This document shows, piece by piece, positions 33,957 to 45,133 of a stretch of DNA of 64,000 nt. The DNA is taken from assembly GCA_002778195.1 (NCBI GenBank), contig PCDI01000005.1:587075-651074 (forward strand). Reading direction: 5' to 3'. The notes under the pieces were generated by a model. The model did not search any database. It worked only from the letters and a program-made list of their open reading frames with translations, and was not told the origin of the DNA. This DNA is from Raffaelea ambrosiae. Taxonomy: Eukaryota; Ascomycota; Sordariomycetes; Ophiostomatales; Ophiostomataceae. The position numbers and the translations under genes were made by a program. The first letter of the stretch is position 1, and each line of letters opens with the position of its first letter.

Positions 33957-35975
33957 TTACCGCTTTGTCTTGGATGTTCGGAACGTCTTCAGCGGGTTCG
34001 AATTGCGACCCGACGCGCCCCGACTGCCGCCTCCGGACCGAGCAAAGTACTTGGCCTTGCGCCGGTCCATCCGCTTCTTGCCGCTGCGCAGCGGCACAAA
34101 CCCGACCTCGGCCGGCGACAGTGCGTTTTTGCCGTCCTTGGGCAGCAGGTACTCAGGCACGTGCTTGAGGTGCGACTGCGTGCGGACGGTGCGCAGCTCG
34201 GTGTCGTGGCGCCCGCCGCCGCCCAGGTGGTTTTGTAGCTCCTGCATCTCGCCCGGGTTGGAGGCAAAGTGGCGCTGCAACTTCTCGCTCTTGAGCAGCT
34301 CCTGCCGGATCTCGCGCATGCGCGCCTCGCGCACGGCCACCTTGGTGACAGACCGCAGCGCGTCGTTCATGCGGTACCGGAACGCCTCGACCTGCTTCAT
34401 GTCAAAGTCGTACGGCTGCACCGTCTTGCCGACCTTGGCCTGCTGGCGGACAATGCGCGCCAGGATCTTCTCGTCGTTGGCAGCCGTCTCCACCGTCGTG
34501 GGCATGTGCTTGCGGTACTGCTCCTTGGGCACCACAAACGACAGCGCCATGCCCGTCTGGCCCGCCCGCGCCGTCCGGCCGATGCGGTGCGTGTACGACT
34601 TGGCCGTCGTCGGCAGGTCAAAGTTGATCACGGCGCGCACGTTCTTGAAGTCGACACCGCGCGCCACTCCAAACTCCTTGTCGCGGTGCTTTCTCTTGCT
34701 GCTTCTGCTGCTGCTCGACTTGTGCTTCTTGTTTTGATGCTCTTCCTCGCCCTGGCCGCCGGCCTCATCATTCCCCTCCTTCTCCTCCTTCTCCTCCTGG
34801 CCCTCGTTGCCCAGCAGCTCATGCTCGTCCGAGGCAATGATGATGTCGTACACGTTGCGGTTGAACTCCTCGATGCAGTGGATGCGCGAGTTGACGGGAA
34901 GCTCCGAGTTGAGAATGCAGCTGCGGATGCCAAACTGCTCAAAGTACAGCTTCAGCCGGTAGCAGCGGTCGACGTCGGCTACGAAGATGAGGCACTTGCC
35001 CGTGACGAGCTTCAGCTTGAAGATGATGTAGGCCAGCAAAAACTTCTCATCCTCGGCGCACTTGACCACGTACTGGGTGACGCCCTCGCCCTGTGCCTCC
35101 TTCTCGACCAGGTCCAGCACCGTGGGGTCCCGGCAGAGCATGCCCTTCAGGGTCTCGACCTCCGTAGTAAGCGTGGCGCTCATGAGGATGGTCTGCACGT
35201 GTTTGGGGATGGTGGCGGAAATGTTTTCCAAGTCCTCATTGAAGCCGAACGACAGCACCAGATCGGCCTCATCGAGCACCAGGTGCGTCAGCTTGTCCAA
35301 GGACAGGAACCCGGCGTTTGTGGCATGCCATGCGCGGCCCGGTGTCGACACGACAATGTCCGGCATGTTGGCGAGAAGAGACTGGAGGACATTGTCGGTT
35401 GCTTTGTTGGAGATGTTGATGCTGGTAATGTCTCGAGAGCAGAAGGCGGAGAAGTGGTTGATACTTTTGTGGACTTGGTCGGCGAGTTCGCGCGTGGGCA
35501 CCAACATGAGTGCTGATGTGAAGAAAGCAGTATCTCTCTACAGAAAACGGGCAGAAAAAAAATAGACATGTCAGACAACCTGTTCTATGGCACTCATCCA
35601 ACTTTGTTGTAATTTTCCTATTCTCTATTCCAAACTTACCTGCTTGCGTTTCAGGATGGCCTGAAGAACTGGCAGGAGGTAGGCTGCCGTCTTCCCGGAG
35701 CCAGTCTTGGCCTTGACCAGCAGATCTTTTCCATTGACTGCTAATGGGATGGCCTTCTGCTGGACAAGTGTTGGTTTCTCGAACTTTTGCTGGGCGATGG
35801 CCTGGACGAGTCGGAAGTCGAGGCCGAAGTCTGCGAACGATTTTGGTGTCTCCTCTGCCGCGGCGGGCGGTGTGGCCTTCTGTGCGTCCTCGGTCTCTGG
35901 CTGAGGAGCGTTGTCCTCCTTCTCGTTCTCCTCGGCAACAGCCGGGATGTCGTTCTCGTCAAGCTTCCTCTTCAT
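33957..35975 (-). CDS. DBP9: ATP-dependent RNA helicase Dbp9 (DDX56 type)
   Basis: DEAD-box helicase needed for 60S ribosomal subunit assembly in the nucleolus. Exons 35975-35640 and 35537-33957 join in phase 0 over a 102-nt intron (GTAAGT...TAG); 638 aa. Motifs in order: Q motif around FADFGLDFRLVQAI...TLVQQKAIP; I AKTGSGKT; Ia PTRELA; II DEAD; III SAT; RecA2 with VARGVDFKNVRAVINFDLP and VI YTHRIGRTARAGQTG. The long Glu/Lys/Ser-rich insert between the SDEHELL and KEFGVARGVDF segments is characteristic of Dbp9 among DEAD-box proteins. The basic C-terminal tail also fits a nucleolar rRNA-binding protein. Divergent from BUD4. Confidence 0.96.
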
Positions 35976-37896
35976 TGTCGATTGTGATGTGGATGGGTTG
36001 AGTAGTATGTAGAATCGACGTTTCTAAGACGAGCCGTTTAGAACGGAGCGCTAGAACTTTTTTTTTTGGCAGAAATATTTTCCCCTCGAAAAATTTCTTA
36101 TCGCAGCTCTTATCAGCTATATGGGGCCAATTTGAATTCAGATATATGGATGCCTGAGGCACTGAGGCAGGGTAGTGGGGATTAGTGTGATCGTTCTACC
36201 ACGTGACCATTCTCCTCTTTTTTTTGGTCACCCTGGTCGCTCGATGTGACGCTGCGCTGCAGTTCTTTGGTTGTTTCTCAATCCAGCGTTTCAGACGAAA
36301 ACCAAAACATTGAACAGGCATCGCAACAATGCTGTGGTCACTAGGGCACGCGATGCGTTTTTTTCCTCTTGTTGTTTACTTTTACATAGTAGGAACTGAC
36401 CATCGTGGCGCTTATCTTGCATAGGGCGCATCGACCTCGCGCCAATGCAAGCAATTGCAGGTCGTATTTCCTTCTTTCTGCGTGTTTTGTCTTTGGCAAC
36501 TGGCAGGACTTGCTTCTTCGGGTCGTCTTTTGCGAACGCCACAACAGTTGGGCCGTTCGTGCGCGTACAAAGTACAAAGTAGACGATTGGACTGTTGGGG
36601 GCTTACTCGCAGCGTGTCCGACGCCCCGAGGACAGAGGTCATGAGTATGATTGCTTTTTTTTCTTGTAGCGAACGCGTGGTACTTCCCCATGCTCCCCTG
36701 CATGGGCTAAAAGAGCAAAATAGCTGGTTGCCATGGCGTCAACAGCTGAGGAGCCATGCAGACAACACGGAAGGCATGCCATGGTCGAGGCATCTCAATA
36801 AGTAAGATACAGGCACATGGATATATAGACAGGGATTGTGACGAGGATTAAAATGGAACACCCAGGAGCACCCAGGGACAGCTGGGATGACACAAGAGCC
36901 GGTGGAAACATCGGTCGTGCCCACTGGCCGAGCTCTGCGACATGATCCGGCATGGCGACTACGGTGTAACTACCCGTACATACTATGTAGTAAATACGAG
37001 TCTGGCTGTCGTGCTCGCCGCTGTTGGGAGACTGTTGAGTCTTGTGTGTGTTTAGCTGTGTGTGTTTAGCAACTTTCAAAGACAACAAAGGTGGACCAGG
37101 CCACAGACCAGTTTCCAGGACGAGCAGAACCTGCAAACAGGACCTGCAGATGGCCCCAGACCATCACCACGCGAGCTCATGCGCCTGGCAAATCAGGCCA
37201 GAGCAGCCAGCAGCAAGGGAGCGCCAGACAGGGCCAGGGTGGGAGATCGTTGCGCATTTGTGTCCCTTTGTTGTTCCATTGGTGTGTGGCCAGTGGCGAT
37301 ATGGTCTGTGCGCCGCAGTTAAAGTGTTGGGTGGTGTGGTTGCCTCGGCGACCCGAACCTCTACAAGGGGTGGAGGGGCTGTGTGGCTATTTTGTATGGC
37401 TCTTGCCTTGTTTACATCTGGCGGAGACTGGCTCTTTCCCTCCCCACACCAACAGCTCCTCTTTGGGTGTCGATTCTCTGTTTTTCGTCGGGCGGCCCCA
37501 AGTCCCCAATATTCTTCGTGATATAGCAGCTCGTCCGTCTTTGGAATTTCCCCCTTCCCTCCTGTGCCTTCATTCTTCGCTTCCACACCATCTGCCTCAG
37601 CATCTCATCGCCAACATCATTGAAAGCAGGTCTTTGTTTCTTTTTCTGGGCGCGGAGAAGACAGCCAGCTGTTTGTGAAAAGAGCCCCAAACCAGTTTCA
37701 CTCCTTTATTCATTGTTCCCTTCTTCTCTGGTGTTTGTTGCCGAGCTCCAGCAGACACGCAGCTCCTTTGTTGTTTGTTGTCCGGCAGCATCTACATCAA
37801 CACCCAGACCGTCGATAGGCCGGCGCGCCACATCACCTTTGCCCACAGCCACGACGAGGAGGAGCTCCGGCACAGCTTGTGTGTCCTCCCTTCGCC
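35976..37896. promoter_or_regulatory. divergent region between DBP9 and BUD4
   Basis: 1.9 kb without a supported gene. The last 500 nt before BUD4 (37399-37896) contain no ATG on the plus strand but about a dozen on the minus strand, which marks a BUD4 5' leader. A TACTATGTAGTA motif lies near 36984. Confidence 0.55.
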
Positions 37897-40800
37897 ATGG
37901 CCTCATCCGAGCCTGTAGGTCTCTCTTGTGTGGCCTCGGCCGTCGACTCGACGGGACATGCTTACTGACACATCATCTCCGCAGGTGCACCCGCTGCGCA
38001 TCTCCAAGACCACGCCGATGGGGTCGCCCACGAAGAAGGGCAGCGCCCTCCCGCGCCCGCTCTCTGAGATCTCGCCCTCGGAGAAGCGCCGCAACTCTCC
38101 AAGCTGGAACCAGACAACCAAGGTATGTTTGCTTCGTTGCTGGCTGGTCGTGCTGGCCGGTCTCAATGCTGGTCTCTCTGACTGGTCTCATCGACTGGTC
38201 CCATTGACTGGTCCCATTGACTGGTCCCATTGACTGGTCTGATTGACTGATCTCCTTCAACTGTTCGCAACCCTCTGACACCTCTTCGCATTACAGAAGA
38301 TGGGCCTCAACAATGACTCGTCGCCGTTCCAGTCCTCGCCCCTCGACGGCACCACGTCGCCGCGCCTGTTCTGGCAGAACCGCAGCGGCTTCAACACCGA
38401 GAACATGTACGGCGGCCGCTCGGGCTCGCCGTCGCCCACCCGCCGTTCTTCCATCGAGCGTCTGCAGAAGGCTTCTCGCGTCAAGAACAGCAGTATCCTC
38501 GCTCTGGAGCAGAAGAACGAGTATGACCCGACTGTCCTCCCCAGAGTCGAGCGTCCGCTGGCCAAAGTCCAGTCGAATGCCTTTGGCGGCCTGGGCATCG
38601 CAGGCATGCGCTCGGGTGGCGAGAACCACCACAGAGGCCATCAGCGGTCGCAGAGCAAGACCGACATCCCCCTCTACAGCCCCACCAAGACGTCCATGTC
38701 CGCGCCCGCACTTGCCCCAGGGCCGCACAAGGAAGAGTCCGTCGACCCCGAGCCGGAGTCCGAGGCTCCCTCGACTGTCACGCGCAACGCCATGCCCCTG
38801 ACACCCAGCAAGGACCAGGCGTCGCCCATCAAGTCGTCGCTCTCCACCCGGTTCCGGAACAGCTACGACGAGTATATGGAGCACTCGTTCGAGGCCTCTC
38901 TGGACGAGCAGGATCTTCCCAGCGCCAAGTCCCTGCATCGCCACGGCAAGAGCGTCACCTTTGATGCGGCTCCTCCCCAGGTGAACGAGTACGAGATGGC
39001 CACGCCTGATCTGTCATCGGTCGGCTCCAACTCCCGCGAGGGAAGCTACGAGTCCGAGGACGACGACGACGACTATGACGAGTACCACTACTCGAACGGC
39101 GACGCGTCCGCCCAGGACGACAGCTTTGACGCCTCACTCGAGGACACGGACAAGACGCCTGTGGTGGGTCCGGAAGACTGGCGCCAGGAGAGCCCGGAGA
39201 ACCGCCGCAACGACATGTACGAGCGCAGCCCGATGCCCGATGCCCTTCCGTCCACTGCTCTGGGCCACGATGAAATCAAGAATGGCAGCGGCTCCAGCGG
39301 CGAGCACCGCCCTCTTCCACCGCTGCCCGGCTTCATGCAGTCGCCCCGCACGCAGTCCGCTTCGTCGCCCGGGCTGTCTGCGACGGCCGAGCGCATGCTT
39401 GGTGGCAGCCCCCGCGGCCTGCCGTCCCCTCCTCCGGCTGCGATCACCAAGTCGGAGATCCAGAACATTGGCACAGGCAAGATGACGCTGGAGGAGCGCC
39501 TGAAGCTCATGATGCTGTCGGACGACAACAGCAAGTCAGCTGCCGAGACGCAGCGGGAGCGTCGTATGAGACGCGCAGGCCCCGGCAACCGCGAGCGGGC
39601 GAACAGCCAGACCACCTCCGAGCCTGAGGCGTCTTTCCACGAGGCCGCCTCGCACCTGGACGAAGAAGATGACGTCATTGGCGAGCTTTCTGGTCTCGAG
39701 GAGTACCAGCTGCCGCCCCGTATTTCGCGCGAGTCCATTCTGCGTCGTGCCAATGGTGGAGGCGCTGCGTCTCAAGAGCGCGAATCTGACTACATCTTCT
39801 CGTCTCCACCCCCCAGCTCCAGCCCCGAGCGCAGGCTGTCGCTTGATCCTGATGTCCCCATCCCCAGTACCGAGCATGACGACGACAGCATCATGGACGA
39901 GGACGACAAGCACGTTGACGCCTATGACGTCCCCGACATGCATGTCACTGACGGTGACGATGGCGACAGCCACTACTCCGACTGCGTGGACGCGGACCAG
40001 ACGAAGGGCGGTCTGAAGCCAAGCAGCGATGACGACAGTGATCTAATCACAACGCCTCGGGCCGGTACGCCTGTGAAGGACGTCGGCAGCTCTCACACGA
40101 TTGAGGCTAGTGACATCCATCTCCCTGAGTTTGGAAGCATATCGAAGGAGGGGCGCATCTCTCTGGACACCCTGCACGTTTCCGAACCCACCATGGAGGC
40201 GCCCGCGGCAGAGGGCCCCAAGATGGCCGACGCGCATGCCTATCTGCAGCGCCCATTCACGCCTGAGCAGCAGACCGAACCCAAGCCTCTGTCGAAGCCC
40301 GAGTATGACGGGACAGGCTGGGGCGATGACGACGAATTTGAAGAGCCCGGCACGCCAGACTCGGTGATTCACCATCCTGTGGAGGAGGAGGAGGACGACG
40401 ACATCGACATCTATGAGGATGCTCGCGATGAAGAAGATGAAGAACCGATGCAGGAGCCGCCCACCGTCGCCGAGCATCTCGCGACGATCAAGGCGCCCGG
40501 TGCCAAGCTGAAGACTCGGCCGTCTGCGACACCGTCAGATATTGAGGCTATGCGTGAAGCGCGTCGTGTTGTCAGCGGCGAGATGCCCCTGGTGCCGCCT
40601 ATCCCTGAGCGCCATCGGGATCGCCTGTCGAAAAACTTTGATGAGGACAAGAATGAGACCGGCATGATCGGCGATACTTTAGAACGCCAGTCGAGCTTCA
40701 AGAACCGCAGTCTCACACTAGATCTTGATCTGGGCCTGAGTCTAGACCAGGACTTTGATCGCGTGATCGAAGCACAAAAGGTGGCGCTACAACGATTTCC

Positions 40801-42719
40801 TTCCCATCTGCACAAGACAGCCACTGTGACTCCAGCTCCGTCAATCCCCACGAGACAAGCGTCTCAGCAAGCGTTTGAAGATGACAAGTGTTCGGGACCT
40901 TCTGGATACAGCAGCCATGACAGCAAACACAGCAACACCATTGGCAAGCTTTATACTAACGTTACTTCTCGTAAACAGCGCGGATACCTGATGCGACAGA
41001 ACACTAAGTTTGTTGCAGCCAGCGACAAAGACGGCGAAGACCAACGCGGTGCGCGGTCGGCTGGCAGCTCCCCCGTGAAGAAGGATATCCGTCCCCAGTC
41101 ATGGACCGTGGAGCCGTGGAATGGTCAGATTAGGAAGAAGAGCGTTCGCAAGCAGGTACCACGGACGGGGCCAGTCCCACCACTACCCGGACAGGAGAGC
41201 AACGCAGCCGCTATGAACACCCTCCAGGAGGATGACGCATCTGCAGAGGTAACGACCGAGGAAGGCGCCGAGCGTGGCCGCCTCTTTGTGAAGGTGATGG
41301 GTGTGAAGGACCTCGACCTTCCTCTGCCACGGAGTAAGCATCTTTTTTTTCCTTTTTTTTCTTTTTTTTCTTTTCGGGTTTGCACTCTTTCGGCGATTCT
41401 CTGTCGGTTGTTGTCTAACGAAATGGTACAGATGAGCGGACTTGGTTCAGCTTGACTTTGGACAACGGTGTCCACTGCGTGACGACAGCATGGCTGGAGC
41501 TGGCCCGAAACGCGCCCATTGGCCAGGAGTTCGAGCTTCTCGTGCCTAACGACCTGGAGTTCCAGCTCACTCTAAACGTCAAGATTGAGAAGCCAGCACC
41601 GACGGTGGTCAAGAAGGTGATCCACCAGTCGTCGCCGGTCAAGGTGGCACGGCCAAAGCAGTCGACGTTCAGCCGCGTCTTTGCCTCGCCGAAGAAGCGC
41701 AAGGAGATGGAGCAGCGCTTCAAGGAGGAGGAGGAGCGGGCGGCACGTGAGCAGCAACAGCGTGATGCACAGGCCGCTGCGGCAGCTGCCAAACAGGTGA
41801 AGAAGCAGCCGACGGGCTACGACCTCCTCTCGCCCATTGTGGCGGAAGACGGCAGCTTTGCCCGTGCATACGTGTGCCTCAAGGAGCACGAGTCGCGCTG
41901 CTACGGCCGTCCTGGCATCGTGGAGATTGCGTGCTTCAACGAGTGGGCGACCGAGGAGGCCAACTTTGCGTCGAGCGTGAAGAGCAAGCGTGGTGACCTG
42001 GCCGTGGTGCGCAAGGCTCCGTACAAGATTGGCAAGCTGGAGCTGCAGCTGCTGTTTGTGCCGCGGCCAAAGGGTGTCGGCAATGACGACATGCCTAAGA
42101 GCATGAACTCGTGCATTCGCGAGATGAAGGCGGCCGAGGAGCGTCTGTCGCGCAACTACGAAGGCCATCTGAGCCAGCAGGGCGGTGACTGTCCGGTTAG
42201 TTTTTGAGTCTCCTGTCTTGTTTGTCCGAACCCTCGACTAACACACATATATAGTACTGGCGTCGGCGTTACTTCAAGCTTGTCGGCACCAAGCTGACGG
42301 CGTACCACGAAGCGACGCGGCAACCGCGGGCGACGATCAACCTGGCGAACGCCAGACGACTGATTGACGACCGTCGTGCTCTGACTGAAAAGGAGACGAC
42401 GGGCAAGAACGGCAAGCGTCGCCGGTCCGCATTCGCCGAGGAGGAGGAGGGCTACATGTTTGTGGAAGAAGGCTTCCGTATCCGCTTCAACAACGGGGAA
42501 GTGATCGACTTCTATGCCGACACCGCAGCCGACAAGGAGGGCTGGATGAAGGTGCTCATGGACGTGATTGCACGCGATAGCATGGGCAGCGACGACGACT
42601 CGGCGTCAACACGCAACAAGACCAAGTGGTGCGAGCTGGTCCTGAAGCGGGAAGACACGCTCCGCAAGCGGGCCGAGGGCCGTCGAGTGCACTCACGGAC
42701 GAAGAGCAGCTACACGTGA
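37897..42719 (+). CDS. BUD4: Bud4/anillin-like septation protein with C-terminal PH domain
   Basis: Cortical scaffold that in filamentous fungi marks septation sites and works with Rho4 and septins. Exons: 37897-37914, 37985-38122, 38297-40780, 40979-41333, 41432-42195, 42255-42719; about 1407 aa. The 198-nt gap 40781-40978 leaves the frame open, but I call it an intron because TACTAAC and CAG precede 40979 and splicing gives EAQKRGYLMRQNTK, a junction expected in Bud4. If retained the protein is 1473 aa. The first two-thirds are disordered and acidic. The anillin-homology part (LFVKVMGVKDLDLP, then ERTWFSLTLDNGVHC) and the PH domain (YWRRRYFKLVG...FYADTAADKEGWMKVL) fill the end. The start exon encodes only MASSEP, in a gccATGG context. 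Intron 2 carries a 13-bp repeat. Confidence 0.92.
38180..38250 (+). repeat. 13-bp tandem repeat in BUD4 intron 2
   Basis: Three perfect copies of GACTGGTCCCATT (38193, 38206, 38219) flanked by one near-copy on each side. Each copy junction contains TTGAC, a word usable as a branch point. Confidence 0.9.
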
Positions 42720-43288
42720 AAAGGGGTGATATCCAGAGACGACGGGGAAAGAGATCGTGTGTAACGAGGATCATCTGAGTGATTATCCAGCCACGGAGGA
42801 AACGGAGTGAATGGTGTTGCTGCCTTGTTTACTGATTTTGATTTTGGGGGTGTTTTTGCTTTTCGTTTTTTTTTTTTTGGCCGTTTCATCGCTTGCTGTT
42901 CTGTTCCGTCTTGTTGTTTGTCTTCTTCATGCCACTCGTTTTTGGTCTTGTTCTTTTCCTCTCCTCCCACCAAAACATTATGACGGACAGTCACGGAAAT
43001 GCCCCTGCATGATTTGGGTTTATTAATGTCGTCTACAACCAAAAGAGGGGCCCGGCGCCTCTTGGGATCAATCTCAGACGTCTAGGGGTGTTGTTGATGT
43101 GGCTGATTTTTATCTGATTTTGTATTCTTTTATGGTTTCTTTTTTATTTTTATTATTTCCTTCGCTCAAGACAAATGAAACGCTTCTCATATTTACATGG
43201 TGTGTTGGTATATCGTAGTCGTCTATGAAGGTTTTTGACAGAGTAGAGGTGATGATATCGGCCGTCTAGAGTCGCCTCCTGGCGTGCA
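42720..43288. other. convergent intergenic region BUD4/HIS6
   Basis: 570 bp of AT-rich, T-run-containing sequence that must hold both 3' UTRs. No gene seen. Confidence 0.6.
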
Positions 43289-44173
43289 TTATGTATTGAC
43301 TTCCCTCTTGGATTTTTTCTCTTCTTCATCCACCTTTTTGTTCCAGGCAATGCAATCCGCCAGCCGCACGCCGCTGCCGCCAAAACAGTCGAGCGCGCTC
43401 CCGATTGTCAGGTCGACCCAGCCGGCGCTGAGCCGGGACACGAGCGCCAGGTCGTCTATGTGACGGGCACCGCCCGCATACGTCACCGGCCGGTGCAGCG
43501 GCTTGCACCACGCGGCCAGCTTCTCCACCAGCTCGGCGTCCATGCCGCCCTGTAGGCCCTCGACGTCGGCGGCGTGCACGAGGAACTCGCTGCAGTACGG
43601 TGCCAGGCGGGCGAGCGTCTCGGCCGAGAGGTGCATGTCGGTCAGGGTCTGCCACTTGTTGATGGCGACGACCCAGGAGACCGCAGAGGTGTTGTTGTTG
43701 TTGTTGTTGTTGTTGTCGGCGGTCGCCCTCCGACAGCTCAGATCAATCACCAGCCGCTCTGGATCCCCCCCCAGCGCCGCCAGCACGGCATCCAGTCGGT
43801 CTTGCCGGAACGTGTATTCTCCGGTCGTCTCCTCCTGCGCAAACAGATACGACGTCACAATCACCTTGTCGGCGCCGGCCGCAATCCACGACGCCGCATT
43901 GGCGTCCCGGATGCCGCCGCCGATCTGCAGGCCGCCCGGCCAGGCCGCGAGAGCGTCCCGCGCAGCGGCTTCCTGGGCCGGACCACCGCCGAGCATGATC
44001 ACGTGGGCCCCCCGCAGGTCGTGCTCGCGGTACAGCTGGCCAAAGTGGGCGGGCGGCTGGGAGGCGACAAAGTTGGTCTGGAGGGCGGCGGCGTTGGCAT
44101 CGCTGAGGGTGCCGCCGACGATTTGTTTGACCTGGCCGGCATGGAGGTCGATGCAAGGGCGGAAACGGGTCAT
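43289..44173 (-). CDS. HIS6: phosphoribosylformimino-AICAR phosphate isomerase (histidine biosynthesis)
   Basis: Fourth step of histidine synthesis: a (beta/alpha)8-barrel aldose-ketose isomerase that opens the ProFAR ribose. 294 aa, no intron. Start taken at 44173, where MTRFRPCIDLHAGQVKQIVGGTL begins as in fungal His6; 23 upstream in-frame codons without an ATG are excluded. Visible signatures: IDLHAGQ with the first catalytic Asp, HVIMLGGG, the LQIGGGIRD phosphate-binding loop, ADKVIVTS, LVIDLS, and VTYAGGARH with the second phosphate loop. A run of eight Asn coded by AAC repeats (around 43691-43716) is inserted between beta strands, making it longer than the roughly 260 aa of yeast. Shares a 445-bp divergent promoter with FAF1. 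Confidence 0.95.
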   Translation of the reverse strand: MTRFRPCIDLHAGQVKQIVGGTLSDANAAALQTNFVASQPPAHFGQLYREHDLRGAHVIMLGGGPAQEAAARDALAAWPGGLQIGGGIRDANAASWIAAGADKVIVTSYLFAQEETTGEYTFRQDRLDAVLAALGGDPERLVIDLSCRRATADNNNNNNNNTSAVSWVVAINKWQTLTDMHLSAETLARLAPYCSEFLVHAADVEGLQGGMDAELVEKLAAWCKPLHRPVTYAGGARHIDDLALVSRLSAGWVDLTIGSALDCFGGSGVRLADCIAWNKKVDEEEKKSKREVNT

Positions 44174-44618
44174 TGTCTTCACACGGGAGGGCCTCCCCTT
44201 TCTGAGGAGGCAATAAGTGAAGAGAGGAGAGGAAGTAAACAAGGAAGAAAGGAAGCGACGAGAGAGGAGAAGGGGGGGGGGGGGGGGGTGGTGAATAGTG
44301 GTGACGAAAAGAGGTCAAGATGTATGAGCCGTTCGTTGGTGGGGAGCTGGCTTGGCCTAGCTCTCTATGTACGTGAAAAGCTATTGGCGAACTAACTAAT
44401 AGCTAGCTACCATAGTAGTTAGGTGCACCGCCTTCTCTTTTTAGCGGCCATGCGCGCCAATGACATTTTGTGAAAAATAAATTGAGTGGGCAGAAAAAAA
44501 AAGTTGGCTGACCGCCTTTGTGACCTCAACCTTCAACCTCCAACTTCGTTCGGGTTTCCTTCTTTCTTAAAAGAGCACAACCGCCAAGCCGCATTTACAC
44601 AACACATACACACACACC
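44174..44618. promoter_or_regulatory. divergent promoter HIS6/FAF1
   Basis: 445 bp between the two ATGs. It holds a purine tract ending in a run of about 17 G (near 44272-44288) and an inverted repeat CTAACTA (44392-44398) with TAGTTAG (44416-44422). I found no TGACTCA-type element for general amino-acid control. Confidence 0.6.
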
Positions 44619-45092
44619 ATGACAGCCGTCTTGGGAAAGAGGAAACACGGCACGACGACCGTCGCTGCTGCGGCGGCCGGTCCGAGCGACCCCGACGCCA
44701 CAGCCGTCCAGGACATTTTCCGGCGACACTTTGAAGCGCAGTTCAAACCGCTGAAAGTGCAGACGCAGAAGAAGCCTAATAAGCCAAAGAAGCCAATAGT
44801 GGAGGAGGAGGACACCGACGAAGACAGCCAAGAGACAGACGATGTCGACAACGAAGACATCGACGCTTCTTCGTCATCTGCAGGCTCGGACGACGAGTGG
44901 GGCGGCCTCTCGGACGATGGCAAGGAAGCCGACGACATACACTCCTCCACCGTCCAGGTCGTCGACTACAGCGCCGACGTCTCGGCCACGACATCGACCG
45001 ACGCATTGGACTCCATGACCAAACAAGAACGAAAAGCCTATCTGGTATGTTCTCCGAACCACCTCTTCTCTCTTCACACACACACACACACA

Positions 45093-45133
<41 letters not shown>

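Noticed and set aside
44174..44242. Longer N terminus for HIS6
   Set aside because: The 23 extra codons contain no ATG, and the family's conserved start MTRFRP-type sequence begins at 44173.
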